Assembly (NCBI RefSeq): GCF_022347285.1
Contig: NZ_JAKRND010000006.1
Location: forward strand, 85,652-149,651
Length of the DNA stretch: 64,000 nucleotides
Source: Corynebacterium sp. ACRPH
GTDB lineage: Bacteria; Actinomycetota; Actinomycetes; Mycobacteriales; Mycobacteriaceae
Direction: 5' to 3'
Numbering within the stretch: position 1 is the stretch's first letter; the number at the start of each line of letters is the position of its first letter. Of this stretch, positions 16,314 to 25,948 are shown one piece after another. A program made the translations under genes and the position numbers. The notes under the pieces are model-generated. The model did no database searches. It was not told the origin of the DNA and saw only the letters and a list, made by a program, of their open reading frames with translations.

Positions 16314-17936
16314 CTAGACCTTAGCCGCCACGGGCACGTTCTTCAGATCCTTGCGCAGGATCTTGCCCGTGCTGGACTTCGGGATCGCGTCGATGAACTC
16401 GACCATGCGGATCTTCTTGTACGGAGTCACGCGCTCGGCAACCCACTCCATGAGCGCCTCTGCGCTCACGGCCGGGTCGTTCGGGTCCACTCCCTGCTGC
16501 AGCACCAGGAATGCACGCGGCAGCTCTTCGCCGTCCGATTCGCGCAGGTAACCGACCACGGCTGCGTCGGCGATGGCCTCGTGGGTCATCAACAGCGCTT
16601 CCAGCTCGGCCGGGGCGACCTGGTAGCCCTTGTACTTGATCAGTTCCTTCATGCGGTCGACCACGTAGGCGTTGCCCAGGTGGTCTAGGTTCGCGATGTC
16701 GCCGGTGCGCAGCCATCCGTCAGGAGTGATGGTGTTGGCGGTGGCTTCCTCGTTGTTGAGGTAACCGAGCATGACCTGCGGGCCGCGCACCCACATTTCA
16801 CCTTCGGAGGAACGCTCGCCCTCGTTCGCAGGCGGGTGGATCTCCTCGAGGTCTTCTGTCGTGATGTCCACGATCTTCACCTCCGTGTTGGAGACCGGCA
16901 GGCCGATGGAATCCAGTGGCGTAACTCCGACGTCGCTCACGCTGGTGACGGGGCTGGTTTCCGTCATGCCGAAGCCCTGCAGGATGCGCACGCCCAGGCG
17001 GTTAGCTACGGCGTCTGCGAGTTGTGCGTCCAGAGCCGCCGCGCCGGAAAGAACCGTCTCCAGGGTGCCGATGTCGAACTTGTCCACCAGCGGGTGCTTG
17101 GCCAGCGCCACGGCGATCGGCGGGGCGATGAAGGTAAACGTGATGCTGTGCTTCTGGTGCGCTGCCAGGAACTTCTCCAGGTCGAAGCTGGGCATGGTCA
17201 CCACGTGGGCGCGCATGTACAGGCAGGAGTTCAGTAGGACGTTCATGCCGTAGATGTGGAAGAACGGCAGCACGCACATCACCACGGAGTCGCGGTCCAG
17301 GCCGTTGGGACCGAGCCGCACGCCGATCTGCAGGATGTTCGCCACGAGGTTGCGGTGGCTCAGACGCACGCCCTTCGGCACACCCGTGGTGCCCGACGAG
17401 TACGGCAGCACCGCCACGTGAGTCGCCGGGTCGATACTAACCTCCGGCGCGGGTCGACCCTCCCCCACCAGCGCCTTTAAGCCGGTTGCTTCGTCGGTGA
17501 GGTCGATGATGTTGCCCGGGTCGATCCCTGCCTCTTCTGCACCTTGGACGCCCGCTTCTCCCAGCAGCTTGGTCGTCAGTACAAACGTCGCACCTGAGTC
17601 CTTAAGCTGTTTTGCCACGTCGTGAGCGTTCAGCAGTGACCCCAAGGTAGTGACAGTTGCCCCGGCGCGGAGAATTCCATGGAAGGCGACCGCGAAGGCG
17701 AGGCTGTTCGGGCAGTGCAGCCCGACGACTACGCCTGGCTTAACTCCGCGGTCGGCCAGTGCGCCCGCGAAGGCGTCAATAAGAGCCTTGAGTTCCCCGT
17801 ACGTAGTTTGCGATCCCGTGGCGTCGTCTGTGATGGCGATGCGGCCGAGGTCTTCTTCCGCGATGTTGCCGAAAAGTACGTCGTAGATTGTGCTGTTCGG
17901 GATGTCGATTTCCTGCTGTGGGCTCTGGATCGGCAT
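16314..17936 (-). CDS. Acyl-CoA synthetase (AMP-binding, 4-coumarate-CoA ligase-like)
   Basis: 540 residues from the ATG at 17936, which has GAGGAG close upstream; the frame stays open for a further 119 codons but that part shows no family similarity. AMP-binding motif YSSGTTGVPKG, GFGMTET, the WLRTGD adenylate-binding motif and the C-terminal PKSSTGKILRKDL with the catalytic lysine are all present. It activates a carboxylic acid to its CoA thioester via an acyl-adenylate. It is divergent from the carnitine-type acyltransferase, which suggests joint use in acyl-group handling. Its stop lies 5 bp from the convergent nrdF stop. Confidence 0.9.
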   Translation of the reverse strand: MPIQSPQQEIDIPNSTIYDVLFGNIAEEDLGRIAITDDATGSQTTYGELKALIDAFAGALADRGVKPGVVVGLHCPNSLAFAVAFHGILRAGATVTTLGSLLNAHDVAKQLKDSGATFVLTTKLLGEAGVQGAEEAGIDPGNIIDLTDEATGLKALVGEGRPAPEVSIDPATHVAVLPYSSGTTGVPKGVRLSHRNLVANILQIGVRLGPNGLDRDSVVMCVLPFFHIYGMNVLLNSCLYMRAHVVTMPSFDLEKFLAAHQKHSITFTFIAPPIAVALAKHPLVDKFDIGTLETVLSGAAALDAQLADAVANRLGVRILQGFGMTETSPVTSVSDVGVTPLDSIGLPVSNTEVKIVDITTEDLEEIHPPANEGERSSEGEMWVRGPQVMLGYLNNEEATANTITPDGWLRTGDIANLDHLGNAYVVDRMKELIKYKGYQVAPAELEALLMTHEAIADAAVVGYLRESDGEELPRAFLVLQQGVDPNDPAVSAEALMEWVAERVTPYKKIRMVEFIDAIPKSSTGKILRKDLKNVPVAAKV

Positions 17937-17992
17937 GGTTTCACTCCTCGTAACCGGGACTGCGTTTGAAAATTTAAGACAAACCTTAAGCG

Positions 17993-18008
17993 AGTGACGT
18001 GCATCACG
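17993..18008. promoter_or_regulatory. GlxR-like (CRP family) operator
   Basis: AGTGA-CGTGCA-TCACG contains the perfect core GTGA-N6-TCAC of the cAMP-responsive GlxR site (TGTGA-N6-TCACA) known in C. glutamicum. It lies between the divergent acyl-CoA synthetase and acyltransferase genes, near AT-rich promoter sequence (TTTTAAAAATAT at 18029-18040). Confidence 0.55.
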
Positions 18009-18090
18009 TTGCCGAACAAGTATTTTCCTTTTAAAAATATTCGGATCTTTCCGGCGTTCACCCCCGTAGCTCCTCAGTAGACTCGAGGTC

Positions 18091-19893
18091 ATGCAGGACA
18101 ATCGTGCCCACCTCAAGCCCCTCCCCGTACCACCGCTAGATGCCACGCTGCCCGCGCTCCGCCATGCGGTCTCTGCCGTCGCGGATGCCGATATGCTGGC
18201 CGCCACGGAGCGAGCCATCGAGGACTTCCAAGCCAACCAGGGCCCCGCCCTGCAGTCCGCTCTGGAGGCCTTCGCCGCCGACTGCGACGCCACGAACAGC
18301 AGCTGGCTGGCAGACCGTTGGCTCCGCGATTACCTGACCGTTCGCACGCCGCTACAGACCACCTCCAACGTGGGCTTCCAGATCAACCTGCGCACGGAAT
18401 CTACTGGGTTGGATCGTGCCGTGGACATCCTGCGCGCCCTGGCGCTGGTGCACCTGAAGCAGGCAGATGGTTCGATGCCAGAGGAGATCGACGGCCGCGG
18501 CAATCCGCTGGACGCCAACCAATGGCGCTGCTTCAACGGTGCGCTGCGCATCCCCCGCCCGGACTGCGACGAAGTCACCTTCAGCGAGCTCGGCACCGCA
18601 TCCCGCAGCATCGGCGTGATCGTGGATGGCCACGTGTTCGACCTGCGTATCACGGACGAGCAGAGTCGCCTGGCTACTCGGGAGCAGCTGCGCGCCACCC
18701 TGGAGGCGCTGCACACTGGTTCTACGGCCGCCAGCACCGGCGAGACTGCCGCGCCCGCCCTGGACGCTCGCCTTTCCTACCTCGGCTCGAAGGAACTGGC
18801 CGAGCTCCCGCTCCCCGCAGAAACACAAACCACCCTGCGCGATCAACTTTTCGCACTGCACCTAATTGACGATGCGCAGGCCACCGAGGCCGACCTGCTG
18901 CGCGACCTCACCTTCGCCCCCGGCCACGCCTGGGTGTACAAGCCGCTGACGTATGAGATCAACCTGGCCAGCGACTTTGCGGCCATGCACGTGGAGCATT
19001 CGACGGTCGATGGAGCCACGCTCGTGGAGGCGGTGCGTCGGGTGCAGGAGGCTGTGGATAATGACGCCCCTACGGCCCCAAGCGCCGACGCGGATACCAG
19101 CTCAACCGATGCCGCCCCGCTGGAGCTATCCCCGGTTGCACCTGCCGAAGGTGCCAACGCTGCGCCTGCCGCACCCACCGCACCAGCCGCCTCCATTCCC
19201 ACCGGCGACGAATACGCCGTAGAAATCATCGAGGTGCCGAAGCTGTCGAAGGAGGAGCTGCCTTTCAAGTTCAGTGCCGATGCGATGAGCCAGCTGATTC
19301 TATCCATCGCTCAGCAGCTGACCTTCGGCCGCATCCGCGCGGTGTACGAGGCCGTGGATATGCGCGAGTACAAGGCCGGCCGCACGGAATGCCTGCGTGC
19401 CGTCACCCCAGAGGCCGTGGCCTTCGCCAAGCAGCTCGTCGCCGGCGAGCCGACCGTCGAGACCCTGCAGGCCACCCTAAATGCGCACCGCAACTGGGTG
19501 ATTGGCTGCAAGACTGGCCGTGGCATCGACCGCCACCTGTGGGCGCTATCTTTCACATCGGAGAAGCAGTCCGGCGCTCCGCTGGCGCTGCTGACGGATC
19601 CGGGCGTCCAAGTCGCCCGCACGGACTTCCTGTCCACCACGTCGATCGGCAGCGACGCGCACATCATCCGCTACGTTTTCGCCCCCACCATCCCCAATGG
19701 TTTCGGCGTGAACTACACGCCGAAGGCCACCAGCATCGAGTACTGCCTGACCTTCAACCGCGACAAGGCGGAGCAGCCGGAGCAGTTCCAGGCCAACCTC
19801 ACCCGCGCAGCGGAGCTGCTGGCCGACTTCCTGCGCACGCTCTATCGCAGCGGTAAACTAGCGCAGTGCCCTAGCTCTCCGCGACGTCGTTGA
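18091..19893 (+). CDS. Choline/carnitine O-acyltransferase family protein
   Basis: 600 residues. The family signature is unmistakable: catalytic His303 in [10 protein letters not shown], the CoA-site [21 protein letters not shown] with the Ser-Thr motif, and the C-terminal [15 protein letters not shown]. Eukaryotic members move acyl groups between CoA and carnitine or choline; bacterial members are uncommon. An Ala/Pro/Thr-rich linker of about 45 residues (near 322-368) is inserted between the two halves of the fold. The acceptor substrate is not known. It is divergent from an acyl-CoA synthetase with a GlxR-like site between, and its 3' end overlaps the convergent purA by 23 bp. Confidence 0.9.
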   Translation: MQDNRAHLKPLPVPPLDATLPALRHAVSAVADADMLAATERAIEDFQANQGPALQSALEAFAADCDATNSSWLADRWLRDYLTVRTPLQTTSNVGFQINLRTESTGLDRAVDILRALALVHLKQADGSMPEEIDGRGNPLDANQWRCFNGALRIPRPDCDEVTFSELGTASRSIGVIVDGHVFDLRITDEQSRLATREQLRATLEALHTGSTAASTGETAAPALDARLSYLGSKELAELPLPAETQTTLRDQLFALHLIDDAQATEADLLRDLTFAPGHAWVYKPLTYEINLASDFAAMHVEHSTVDGATLVEAVRRVQEAVDNDAPTAPSADADTSSTDAAPLELSPVAPAEGANAAPAAPTAPAASIPTGDEYAVEIIEVPKLSKEELPFKFSADAMSQLILSIAQQLTFGRIRAVYEAVDMREYKAGRTECLRAVTPEAVAFAKQLVAGEPTVETLQATLNAHRNWVIGCKTGRGIDRHLWALSFTSEKQSGAPLALLTDPGVQVARTDFLSTTSIGSDAHIIRYVFAPTIPNGFGVNYTPKATSIEYCLTFNRDKAEQPEQFQANLTRAAELLADFLRTLYRSGKLAQCPSSPRRR

Positions 19894-21160
19894 TGACGAT
19901 CGTCTGGTCGCGGCCCGGGCCCACGCCGATGTAGGAGATCCGGCAGCCGGACAGCTCCTCGAGGCGCTTGACGTAATCCTGCGCCTTCTCAGGCAGCTCC
20001 TCGAAGGTCTTGCAATCGGTGATGTCCTCGTCCCACGCGGGCATGGTCTCGTAGATCGGAGTGGCGTGGTGGAACTCGGTCTGCGTCATCGGCATCTCGT
20101 CGTGGCGCACACCATCCACGTCGTAGGCCACGCAGATCGGGATCTCACCGATGCCGGTCAGCACGTCCAGCTTCGTCAGGAAGTAGTCGGTGAAGCCATT
20201 CACGCGGGAGGCGTAGCGGGCGATCACGGAGTCGTACCAGCCGCAGCGGCGCTTGCGCCCGGTGTTCACACCAACTTCGCCGCCGGTGATCTGCAGGAAC
20301 TCGCCCCACTTGTCGAACAGCTCCGTCGGGAACGGACCGGCACCCACGCGGGTGGTGTAGGCCTTGATGATACCCAACGATGCGGTAATGCGCGTCGGCC
20401 CAATGCCCGTGCCCACGCACGCGCCGCCGGTGGTGGGGTTAGAGGAGGTCACGAAGGGATACGTGCCGTGGTCCACGTCCAGCATCGTGGCTTGGCCGCC
20501 CTCCATCAACACAGACTTACCGGCGTCAAGAGCTTGGTTCAGCTCCGTCGTCGCATCGATCAGCATCGGCTTGAGGCGATCGGCGTAGGAGAGGAAGTAT
20601 TCCACAACCTCGTCCACGTCCACGGCGCGGCGATTGTAGATCTTCACGAGGATCTGGTTCTTCTGGTCCAGTGCGGATTCGATCTTCTGGCGCAGGATGG
20701 ATTCGTCCAGCAGGTCCTGGGCACGGATGCCCACGCGGGAGACCTTGTCTGCGTAGGTCGGGCCGATTCCGCGGCCGGTGGTGCCGATGGCGCGCTTGCC
20801 CAGGAAGCGCTCGGCCACGCGGTCGATGGCCACGTGGTAGGGCGCCACCAGCTGCGCGTTGGCGGAAACGCGCAGGCGGGAGGCGTTTGCGCCGCGAGCT
20901 TCCAGCCCGTCGATCTCCTCGAACAGCGCCTCCAGGTTCACCACGCAGCCGTTGCCGATGATGGGCGTGGCGTTCTCGGAAAGCACACCCGCGGGAAGCA
21001 GCTTGAGCTCGTACTTTTCGCCGCCGACGACGACGGTGTGGCCGGCGTTGTTGCCGCCGTTGGGCTTGACTACGTAGTCGACCTTCCCACCCAGAATGTC
21101 GGTAGCTTTGCCCTTACCTTCGTCGCCCCACTGGGCGCCTACGACGATGATCGCTGCCAT
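19871..21160 (-). CDS. purA: Adenylosuccinate synthetase
   Basis: 429 residues, the normal length. It joins IMP and aspartate with GTP hydrolysis in AMP synthesis. Visible motifs are [14 protein letters not shown] (P-loop), [24 protein letters not shown] and the C-terminal [10 protein letters not shown]. The ATG at 21160 follows the promoter region at 21161-21300. The 3' end overlaps the acyltransferase gene. Confidence 0.97.
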   Translation of the reverse strand: MAAIIVVGAQWGDEGKGKATDILGGKVDYVVKPNGGNNAGHTVVVGGEKYELKLLPAGVLSENATPIIGNGCVVNLEALFEEIDGLEARGANASRLRVSANAQLVAPYHVAIDRVAERFLGKRAIGTTGRGIGPTYADKVSRVGIRAQDLLDESILRQKIESALDQKNQILVKIYNRRAVDVDEVVEYFLSYADRLKPMLIDATTELNQALDAGKSVLMEGGQATMLDVDHGTYPFVTSSNPTTGGACVGTGIGPTRITASLGIIKAYTTRVGAGPFPTELFDKWGEFLQITGGEVGVNTGRKRRCGWYDSVIARYASRVNGFTDYFLTKLDVLTGIGEIPICVAYDVDGVRHDEMPMTQTEFHHATPIYETMPAWDEDITDCKTFEELPEKAQDYVKRLEELSGCRISYIGVGPGRDQTIVINDVAES

Positions 21161-21358
21161 GGAAACTAAAACACGTCCTCTGCGTTGGTACTTCTGTACT
21201 CATGGGTGTAGCCCCGCTCCAAGCATCTGCTGCATCTACTGTGGCTTCAGTAGCTTCGTCTGCCTGATAGAGATCGAGTAGAGATCGGGCGGGGCGCCTA
21301 GACGTTTCTCCATTCTAGTACCTCGTCGGTGCTTGTGGCACAGCTATGGTGGGTTTCT

Positions 21359-22243
21359 ATGTTGTTTATGTTGCGTTGCGATGTTCCCGCCAGCGATCGG
21401 CTGCGCGATCCCGTGTTGCCGGGCGAGACCGTGGAGTGCCTCGATCTGTCCGCCGTGCCGAAGCGCAAGGAGCTGCGCTTCTTGGATGATCTGGAGCGGT
21501 TCGTGGTGGGTTCCACCCCGTCTTTGGAGGAGATGATGCAGCGCCCCGATGCTCCCCACTTGGGCGCCCCGCAGCCGGATCCGCACGAGGTCAGCGAGCG
21601 TGTGCGCGTGATCGTGCAGGGTAGCGATGCTGCCCTGGCCGCCGTGGTTTCCAAGTTGATGCGCATTGATGCACTGTGGGTCGAGGTCGGTTTTATCCCT
21701 TCTGGCTCTTCGACGGTTGCTCTTTCGTGGGGTCTGGACGCCACCTTCTCCCCCGCCCAGCACCTCACCTTCGCGCTGGCTTCCCCGGCTGTGCCGACTC
21801 CGGTGATCCGCGACGACCACGGCGTGGTGACGTTGGGTGCGGCGGAGGTCACTGGGCCGGTTAGCGCGGCTGGCAAGGCTGGCTCGGCAGGCGAGTCCGA
21901 GGAGGCGGCGGAGATGATCGGCGAGGTGATCGTCGATTCCGAGGTCCTGTACGAGCAGAACAAGGCCGGTACCAGTGATTGCAACAATGGCGTGCGATTG
22001 GTTCCAACGCCGGATGCTCCGGGGTTGGCTGCGGTGCAGCGTCCGCCGTTGCCCCGTAAAGGTTGGTTTGGGCGCATAAAGAAGCCCCGCAGTACCGTCT
22101 CTCCGACGGTGCTGCGGGGGCGGGCCTTACAGGCCGGTGGGGTGGATCTGGCGGTCACCCGTGATGGGATGCGCCATCCCCGCCCGCTGAAGTCGGTGAC
22201 GTTTTACCGCCACCTGCGGGATGGGCAGTTCGTGCGCAATTAA
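21359..22243 (+). CDS. Conserved hypothetical protein next to purA
   Basis: 294 residues from the ATG at 21359; ATG 21368 and GTG 21329 are other possible starts. I do not recognise a domain. It contains no signal peptide or membrane helix. The N-terminal half (LRDPVLPGETVECLDLSAVP...) looks folded, the middle is Ala/Glu-rich, and the C-terminus is basic (GWFGRIKKPRSTVSPTVLRG). A strong hairpin lies inside the coding sequence at 22084-22119. Divergent from purA. Confidence 0.6.
   Translation: MLFMLRCDVPASDRLRDPVLPGETVECLDLSAVPKRKELRFLDDLERFVVGSTPSLEEMMQRPDAPHLGAPQPDPHEVSERVRVIVQGSDAALAAVVSKLMRIDALWVEVGFIPSGSSTVALSWGLDATFSPAQHLTFALASPAVPTPVIRDDHGVVTLGAAEVTGPVSAAGKAGSAGESEEAAEMIGEVIVDSEVLYEQNKAGTSDCNNGVRLVPTPDAPGLAAVQRPPLPRKGWFGRIKKPRSTVSPTVLRGRALQAGGVDLAVTRDGMRHPRPLKSVTFYRHLRDGQFVRN
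22084..22119. terminator. Terminator-like hairpin inside a coding sequence
   Basis: CCCCGCAG-TA-CCGTC and GACGG-TG-CTGCGGGG pair perfectly apart from a 2-base internal loop, with a five-base loop. AAAGAAG precedes it on the + strand, so the minus-strand transcript would read the hairpin followed by CTTCTTT. It is within the reading frame of the gene at 21359. Confidence 0.35.
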
Positions 22244-22282
22244 GCTCGCCCGCAGTTAGCGGACGTAGCCGTGGTCGCGGGC

Positions 22283-24586
22283 TCAGTTGTACATTCCGAA
22301 CAGTCCTGCGCCGATAGCAATCGTTCCGAACAGGGCGGCGAGGAACGTACCGAATGGGCTGGAACCGGTGATGCTGCTGGAGCCACTCGAGCCACTCGAA
22401 CCGTTGCTAGAGCCGCTCAGAGATCCGAACAATCCGCTGCCGGAACCGGTGCTGCCGGTGTTGTCATTCTGCTTGTCTTGCTTCTTGATGGTCACCTTCA
22501 GCGTCGTGGTAGTGGTCGATCCATCCGGGTAGGTGATGACGACCGGGACATCGTAGTCGCCCGGATCGACATCCTTAGCCGGCTTCAGAGTGACGGTGCC
22601 ATCCTCGTTGACGGTGGCCCACTCCGGGGCGCCTTCACCAAGCGCGAACTCCGCATCGTCAGCCACATCAGCCGGCGGAGCGACGGTGGTTTCGCTACCC
22701 TGCTTCACGTCGGCATCAGGGTAGGTCGGATTGTACTTCTCGTTGGCAGGCTTCACGGAGACGGTGACGTTCACGGTCGTGTCGTCAGCCGAGTTATCCG
22801 GGTAGGTGACCTTCACCGGAGCGGTGTACTCCTTGGCCTCAACCTCCTCGCCCGGCTTGGCGGTTACGGTGCCGTCCGGGTTGACGGTGATCCACGACGG
22901 TACACCTTCGCCAGCTTCGAAGGTCGCGCCCTCAGCCACATCAGTCGGAGCCGGAGCGGTCACTTCGTCGCCCTGTTTCACCGTCACGTCCGAATAGGTC
23001 GGATCGTGGATTTCGTTGATGGCGCGCTCAGTGACCGTAACCTTCAACTCAGCCTTATCCGTAGTTCCATCGGGGTAGGTGACGGTAACCGGGACCGTGT
23101 AATCCTTCGCATCAACCTCGCCGCCCGGGTTCAGCTGGACAACGCCCTTCTCATCAATGGATGCCCAATCCGGAGCCCCCTCAGCCAAGGCAAACTTGGT
23201 GCCGTCCGGCAAGCCTTCGATGGCAGGAGTCTTTGCGGTGCGGTTGGCCTGCACGGTGATGCTGCCAAACTCCGGGGAGTATATCTGGTTGTCCGGCTTC
23301 TTGGTGACGGTCACCTTGGCTGTTGCTTCGTCGGTGGACTTATCTGGGTAGGTCACGACGACCGGAACGGTGTAATCCTTGGGCTCGGTCTCCCGGGTGG
23401 GCTTTGCCTCGATGGAGCCGTCCTCCTTAACGGTGACCCACTCCGGCGCGCCCTCGCCAGCGGCGACCTTCGTCCCCTCCGGCAGCCCCTCCGGGACAGC
23501 AATGGTGGCGGTACCTTCTTGCTCGACAGTGGTCTCGCCGAATTGCGGATCGTGCTGCTCCGCGAGGGACTTCTCCTTCTCCTTTACCGTCACGTTTACA
23601 ACGGCGTTGTCAGCAGAAGAGTCCGGGTAGGTGACGACGACTGGAACCTCGTAGTCTCCGGATTCCACATCCAGCCCAGGCTTAACGGTGACGGTGCCAT
23701 TCTCAGCGACAGTTGCCCACTCCGGAGCTTTACCCTTCTTGGCGTAGGTGGTGCCCGCCGGAGCCTGCGCAGCATTCTTCGCGGTAGCGGTATCCGTCTG
23801 CTTAACCTCGATGTCTTTGTATTCAGGCTCGAGAACGTCTGCGTACGGCCTAACCTCGGTCACGCCTAGTTGCTTGTACTCCTCCGTTAGGCAGGTAGCA
23901 CGAATACCGATCCCGTGTTTCCTAATGAAACCTTGTACTTCCCCGGCAACCCCCTCTGCGAAAAACATGTTGTTGGCATTAATTCGCTCAGAAGCATCAC
24001 GCTTTTGGTACACCTGAGGAGATTGAATTTCGACCTTGCCCGAACCGTTTGACTTCATCTTCAGCTTAAGGGGCTCGAAGTCAAGGAAGAGGGTGTTTCC
24101 ATCCCTTCGTGGCTTCATCATGTTCTTAACCGTCAGAACGCCCTTATTCAGGGTCACATTCGAAGGGGGATCGACCAGCTCAACATTCCCGGTCACCGCG
24201 AAACGAACTGTATTTGCCTTATCAAGGCGGGGTTCTCCTTGAGCTTTGTGCAGTAGCTCATGAGTTACTGACAAGGAATCCATCTCAATTACAGCTTCGA
24301 AAACCTCTCCAGAGGCAACTTGCCCAGGCATTGACGCTTTCAGATTGATGTCAAAATCTCTGTCCTCAATGAAGCCAGTTCCAACGATCGGAATCGTATT
24401 ATTTGGCCCTCCCAAACCAAACAACGTGCACTTCACCGACAGGTTGGTGCTCTGCGTCTTGTTAGCCGTGGCCGCCTGAGCCGTTACTGGGGAGAACGGG
24501 GAGTTAGGGACAGCCGTGGCGGTCAGGACCAGACTGGCGGCAGCCGCAACAGCAGTCATGGTGCGGCGGGAGCGGAGAAACATCAT
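22283..24586 (-). CDS. Secreted Rib-repeat surface protein without LPxTG anchor
   Basis: 767 residues from the ATG at 24586, with GAGG upstream. A signal peptide spans roughly residues 1-39 (RSRRTMTAVAAAASLVL then AQA). Residues 45-245 form a unique domain with Cys53 and Cys232. About five Rib-type modules of some 83 residues follow (251-700), each with a pattern like YPTYxDxxVKQG, GAPEWxTVNEDGTV and VPVxVTYPDGS. The C-terminus is a Gly/Ser-rich stretch and a final hydrophobic segment (FGTFLAALFGTIAIGAGLFG) ending in MYN, with no LPxTG motif and no basic tail. It is presumably held in the outer envelope by that helix. Repeat number may vary between strains. Confidence 0.82.
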   Translation of the reverse strand: MMFLRSRRTMTAVAAAASLVLTATAVPNSPFSPVTAQAATANKTQSTNLSVKCTLFGLGGPNNTIPIVGTGFIEDRDFDINLKASMPGQVASGEVFEAVIEMDSLSVTHELLHKAQGEPRLDKANTVRFAVTGNVELVDPPSNVTLNKGVLTVKNMMKPRRDGNTLFLDFEPLKLKMKSNGSGKVEIQSPQVYQKRDASERINANNMFFAEGVAGEVQGFIRKHGIGIRATCLTEEYKQLGVTEVRPYADVLEPEYKDIEVKQTDTATAKNAAQAPAGTTYAKKGKAPEWATVAENGTVTVKPGLDVESGDYEVPVVVTYPDSSADNAVVNVTVKEKEKSLAEQHDPQFGETTVEQEGTATIAVPEGLPEGTKVAAGEGAPEWVTVKEDGSIEAKPTRETEPKDYTVPVVVTYPDKSTDEATAKVTVTKKPDNQIYSPEFGSITVQANRTAKTPAIEGLPDGTKFALAEGAPDWASIDEKGVVQLNPGGEVDAKDYTVPVTVTYPDGTTDKAELKVTVTERAINEIHDPTYSDVTVKQGDEVTAPAPTDVAEGATFEAGEGVPSWITVNPDGTVTAKPGEEVEAKEYTAPVKVTYPDNSADDTTVNVTVSVKPANEKYNPTYPDADVKQGSETTVAPPADVADDAEFALGEGAPEWATVNEDGTVTLKPAKDVDPGDYDVPVVITYPDGSTTTTTLKVTIKKQDKQNDNTGSTGSGSGLFGSLSGSSNGSSGSSGSSSITGSSPFGTFLAALFGTIAIGAGLFGMYN

Positions 24587-24699
24587 AAGAGATACCTCAA
24601 AGTAGAGCGAGACGACGTTAAGTCGTTGCGGGGAACAATCCCCCAACTTCTTTAAGAATCTACTATCGGCTCTCTTAGAGTTCCACTCGTAGCCCCCGC

Positions 24700-25938
24700 C
24701 TATTCCTCCAGGTCGTCCCACACCTCCGGCGGCTGCCATGGCCTATCCACCGTCGGCCGCAGAAACGCCATAGCCGACTCACGCGAATAGCCGCAGACCT
24801 GCAGGGCGTCAACAATAATCGAGCGGCACTGCGCCAACACCACCGTGCCCGACAAGCCCGTACCATCCGCGATGGCCAGGTCCGCCTCCGCGGCGAGTTT
24901 TTGCAGGGCGCGGACGATCTCCGGGATCTCCACCGCCTCATCACGGGTACCGCGCGTACCACCCTCGGCGAACAATGCGCCCAGCTGTCCCAGCTCATTA
25001 GAGATCCCGCGCATCAACTCGGTCATTTCCTCCGGCGGCTCGATCTCATCCAGCATCATGATCTCCGCCCGCCGCGCCAGCACGCGCGTATTGCGCATCA
25101 CGTTATCCACAGGCACCAGGATGCGGTTCATCGACTTCGCATGCCGCCGGGCCGTCCAATAAATCGGCGAGACAGCCACGACCTCTGACCCGCCGCCCAC
25201 GTTCGTCAGCAGGGCATTCACGTAGGTCTGAGTGCCGCGGGCGATCTCCAGGGCCTTGGTGATTTTCGCCGCGTCGCGCTCCTCCATCCCCTGCGCCACA
25301 TCGTCCAGCACCAGCGAAGCCTTCGAGATCAGCGTGGAGACCTCCCGCCTAGCCGGGCGCAGCGGGGAGTTCGGCACCAGCGCCAGCACCAAAATGCCGA
25401 TCACACCACCGATCAGCGCGTCGATCATACGGTCCCACGAACCAGAAGACCCCGGCGGCAGGATCGTCGCCACCAGCACCGCGGAACTGGCGGCCTGGAA
25501 AGCCACCGATACCGACTTATCCACGAACGTCGCCACCAGGATGGCGAACAGCACCACTACGGAGACCTGCCAATAACCGCTACCGATGTTGCTGATCACC
25601 AGGTCGCCGATGCCCACGCCCACAGAAGCGCCCAGCACCAGCTCGAAGCCACGCCGCAAGCGCTTTCCGGCGCTCACACCAAGGCTCAGCACCGCCGCGA
25701 TGGGCGCAAAGAAGGCCTGCTTGTGATCGAAAATCTGTTCCGCGATGAGCAGCGCCAGCCCCGCACCGATGGCGCACTGGATGGCGAAGACGACCCCCTC
25801 CCGCACACGGATCGCACCCTGCACCGGCGCGATGCGGCGCAGGTTTCGGGCTGCGGCGCGCACTCCGGGGCGCAGGCGGTTGGCCGGCTCGCCCCACATT
25901 TCTTTAGCGGTCCGGGGCCGCGGTTGTGGTTCTGCCAT
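24700..25938 (-). CDS. FUSC family membrane protein (aromatic acid exporter-like)
   Basis: 412 residues. The N-terminal part has about six membrane helices in pairs (FAIQCAIGAGLALLIAEQIF, then AFFAPIAAVLSLGVS) with the FUSC hallmark RGFELVLGASVGVGIGDLV. The C-terminal half is cytoplasmic and helical (EEMTELMRGISNELGQL). Members are linked to export of small aromatic acids or to envelope modification, but the substrate is unknown. It starts 10 bp after the preceding phosphatase gene and is probably the last gene of the fba operon. Confidence 0.78.
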   Translation of the reverse strand: MAEPQPRPRTAKEMWGEPANRLRPGVRAAARNLRRIAPVQGAIRVREGVVFAIQCAIGAGLALLIAEQIFDHKQAFFAPIAAVLSLGVSAGKRLRRGFELVLGASVGVGIGDLVISNIGSGYWQVSVVVLFAILVATFVDKSVSVAFQAASSAVLVATILPPGSSGSWDRMIDALIGGVIGILVLALVPNSPLRPARREVSTLISKASLVLDDVAQGMEERDAAKITKALEIARGTQTYVNALLTNVGGGSEVVAVSPIYWTARRHAKSMNRILVPVDNVMRNTRVLARRAEIMMLDEIEPPEEMTELMRGISNELGQLGALFAEGGTRGTRDEAVEIPEIVRALQKLAAEADLAIADGTGLSGTVVLAQCRSIIVDALQVCGYSRESAMAFLRPTVDRPWQPPEVWDDLEE

Positions 25939-25948
25939 GCCCGCCAGT

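Noticed and set aside
17937..18293. 119-residue N-terminal extension of the acyl-CoA synthetase
   Set aside because: It would cover the divergent promoter and the start of the acyltransferase gene; a good ribosome site supports the ATG at 17936.
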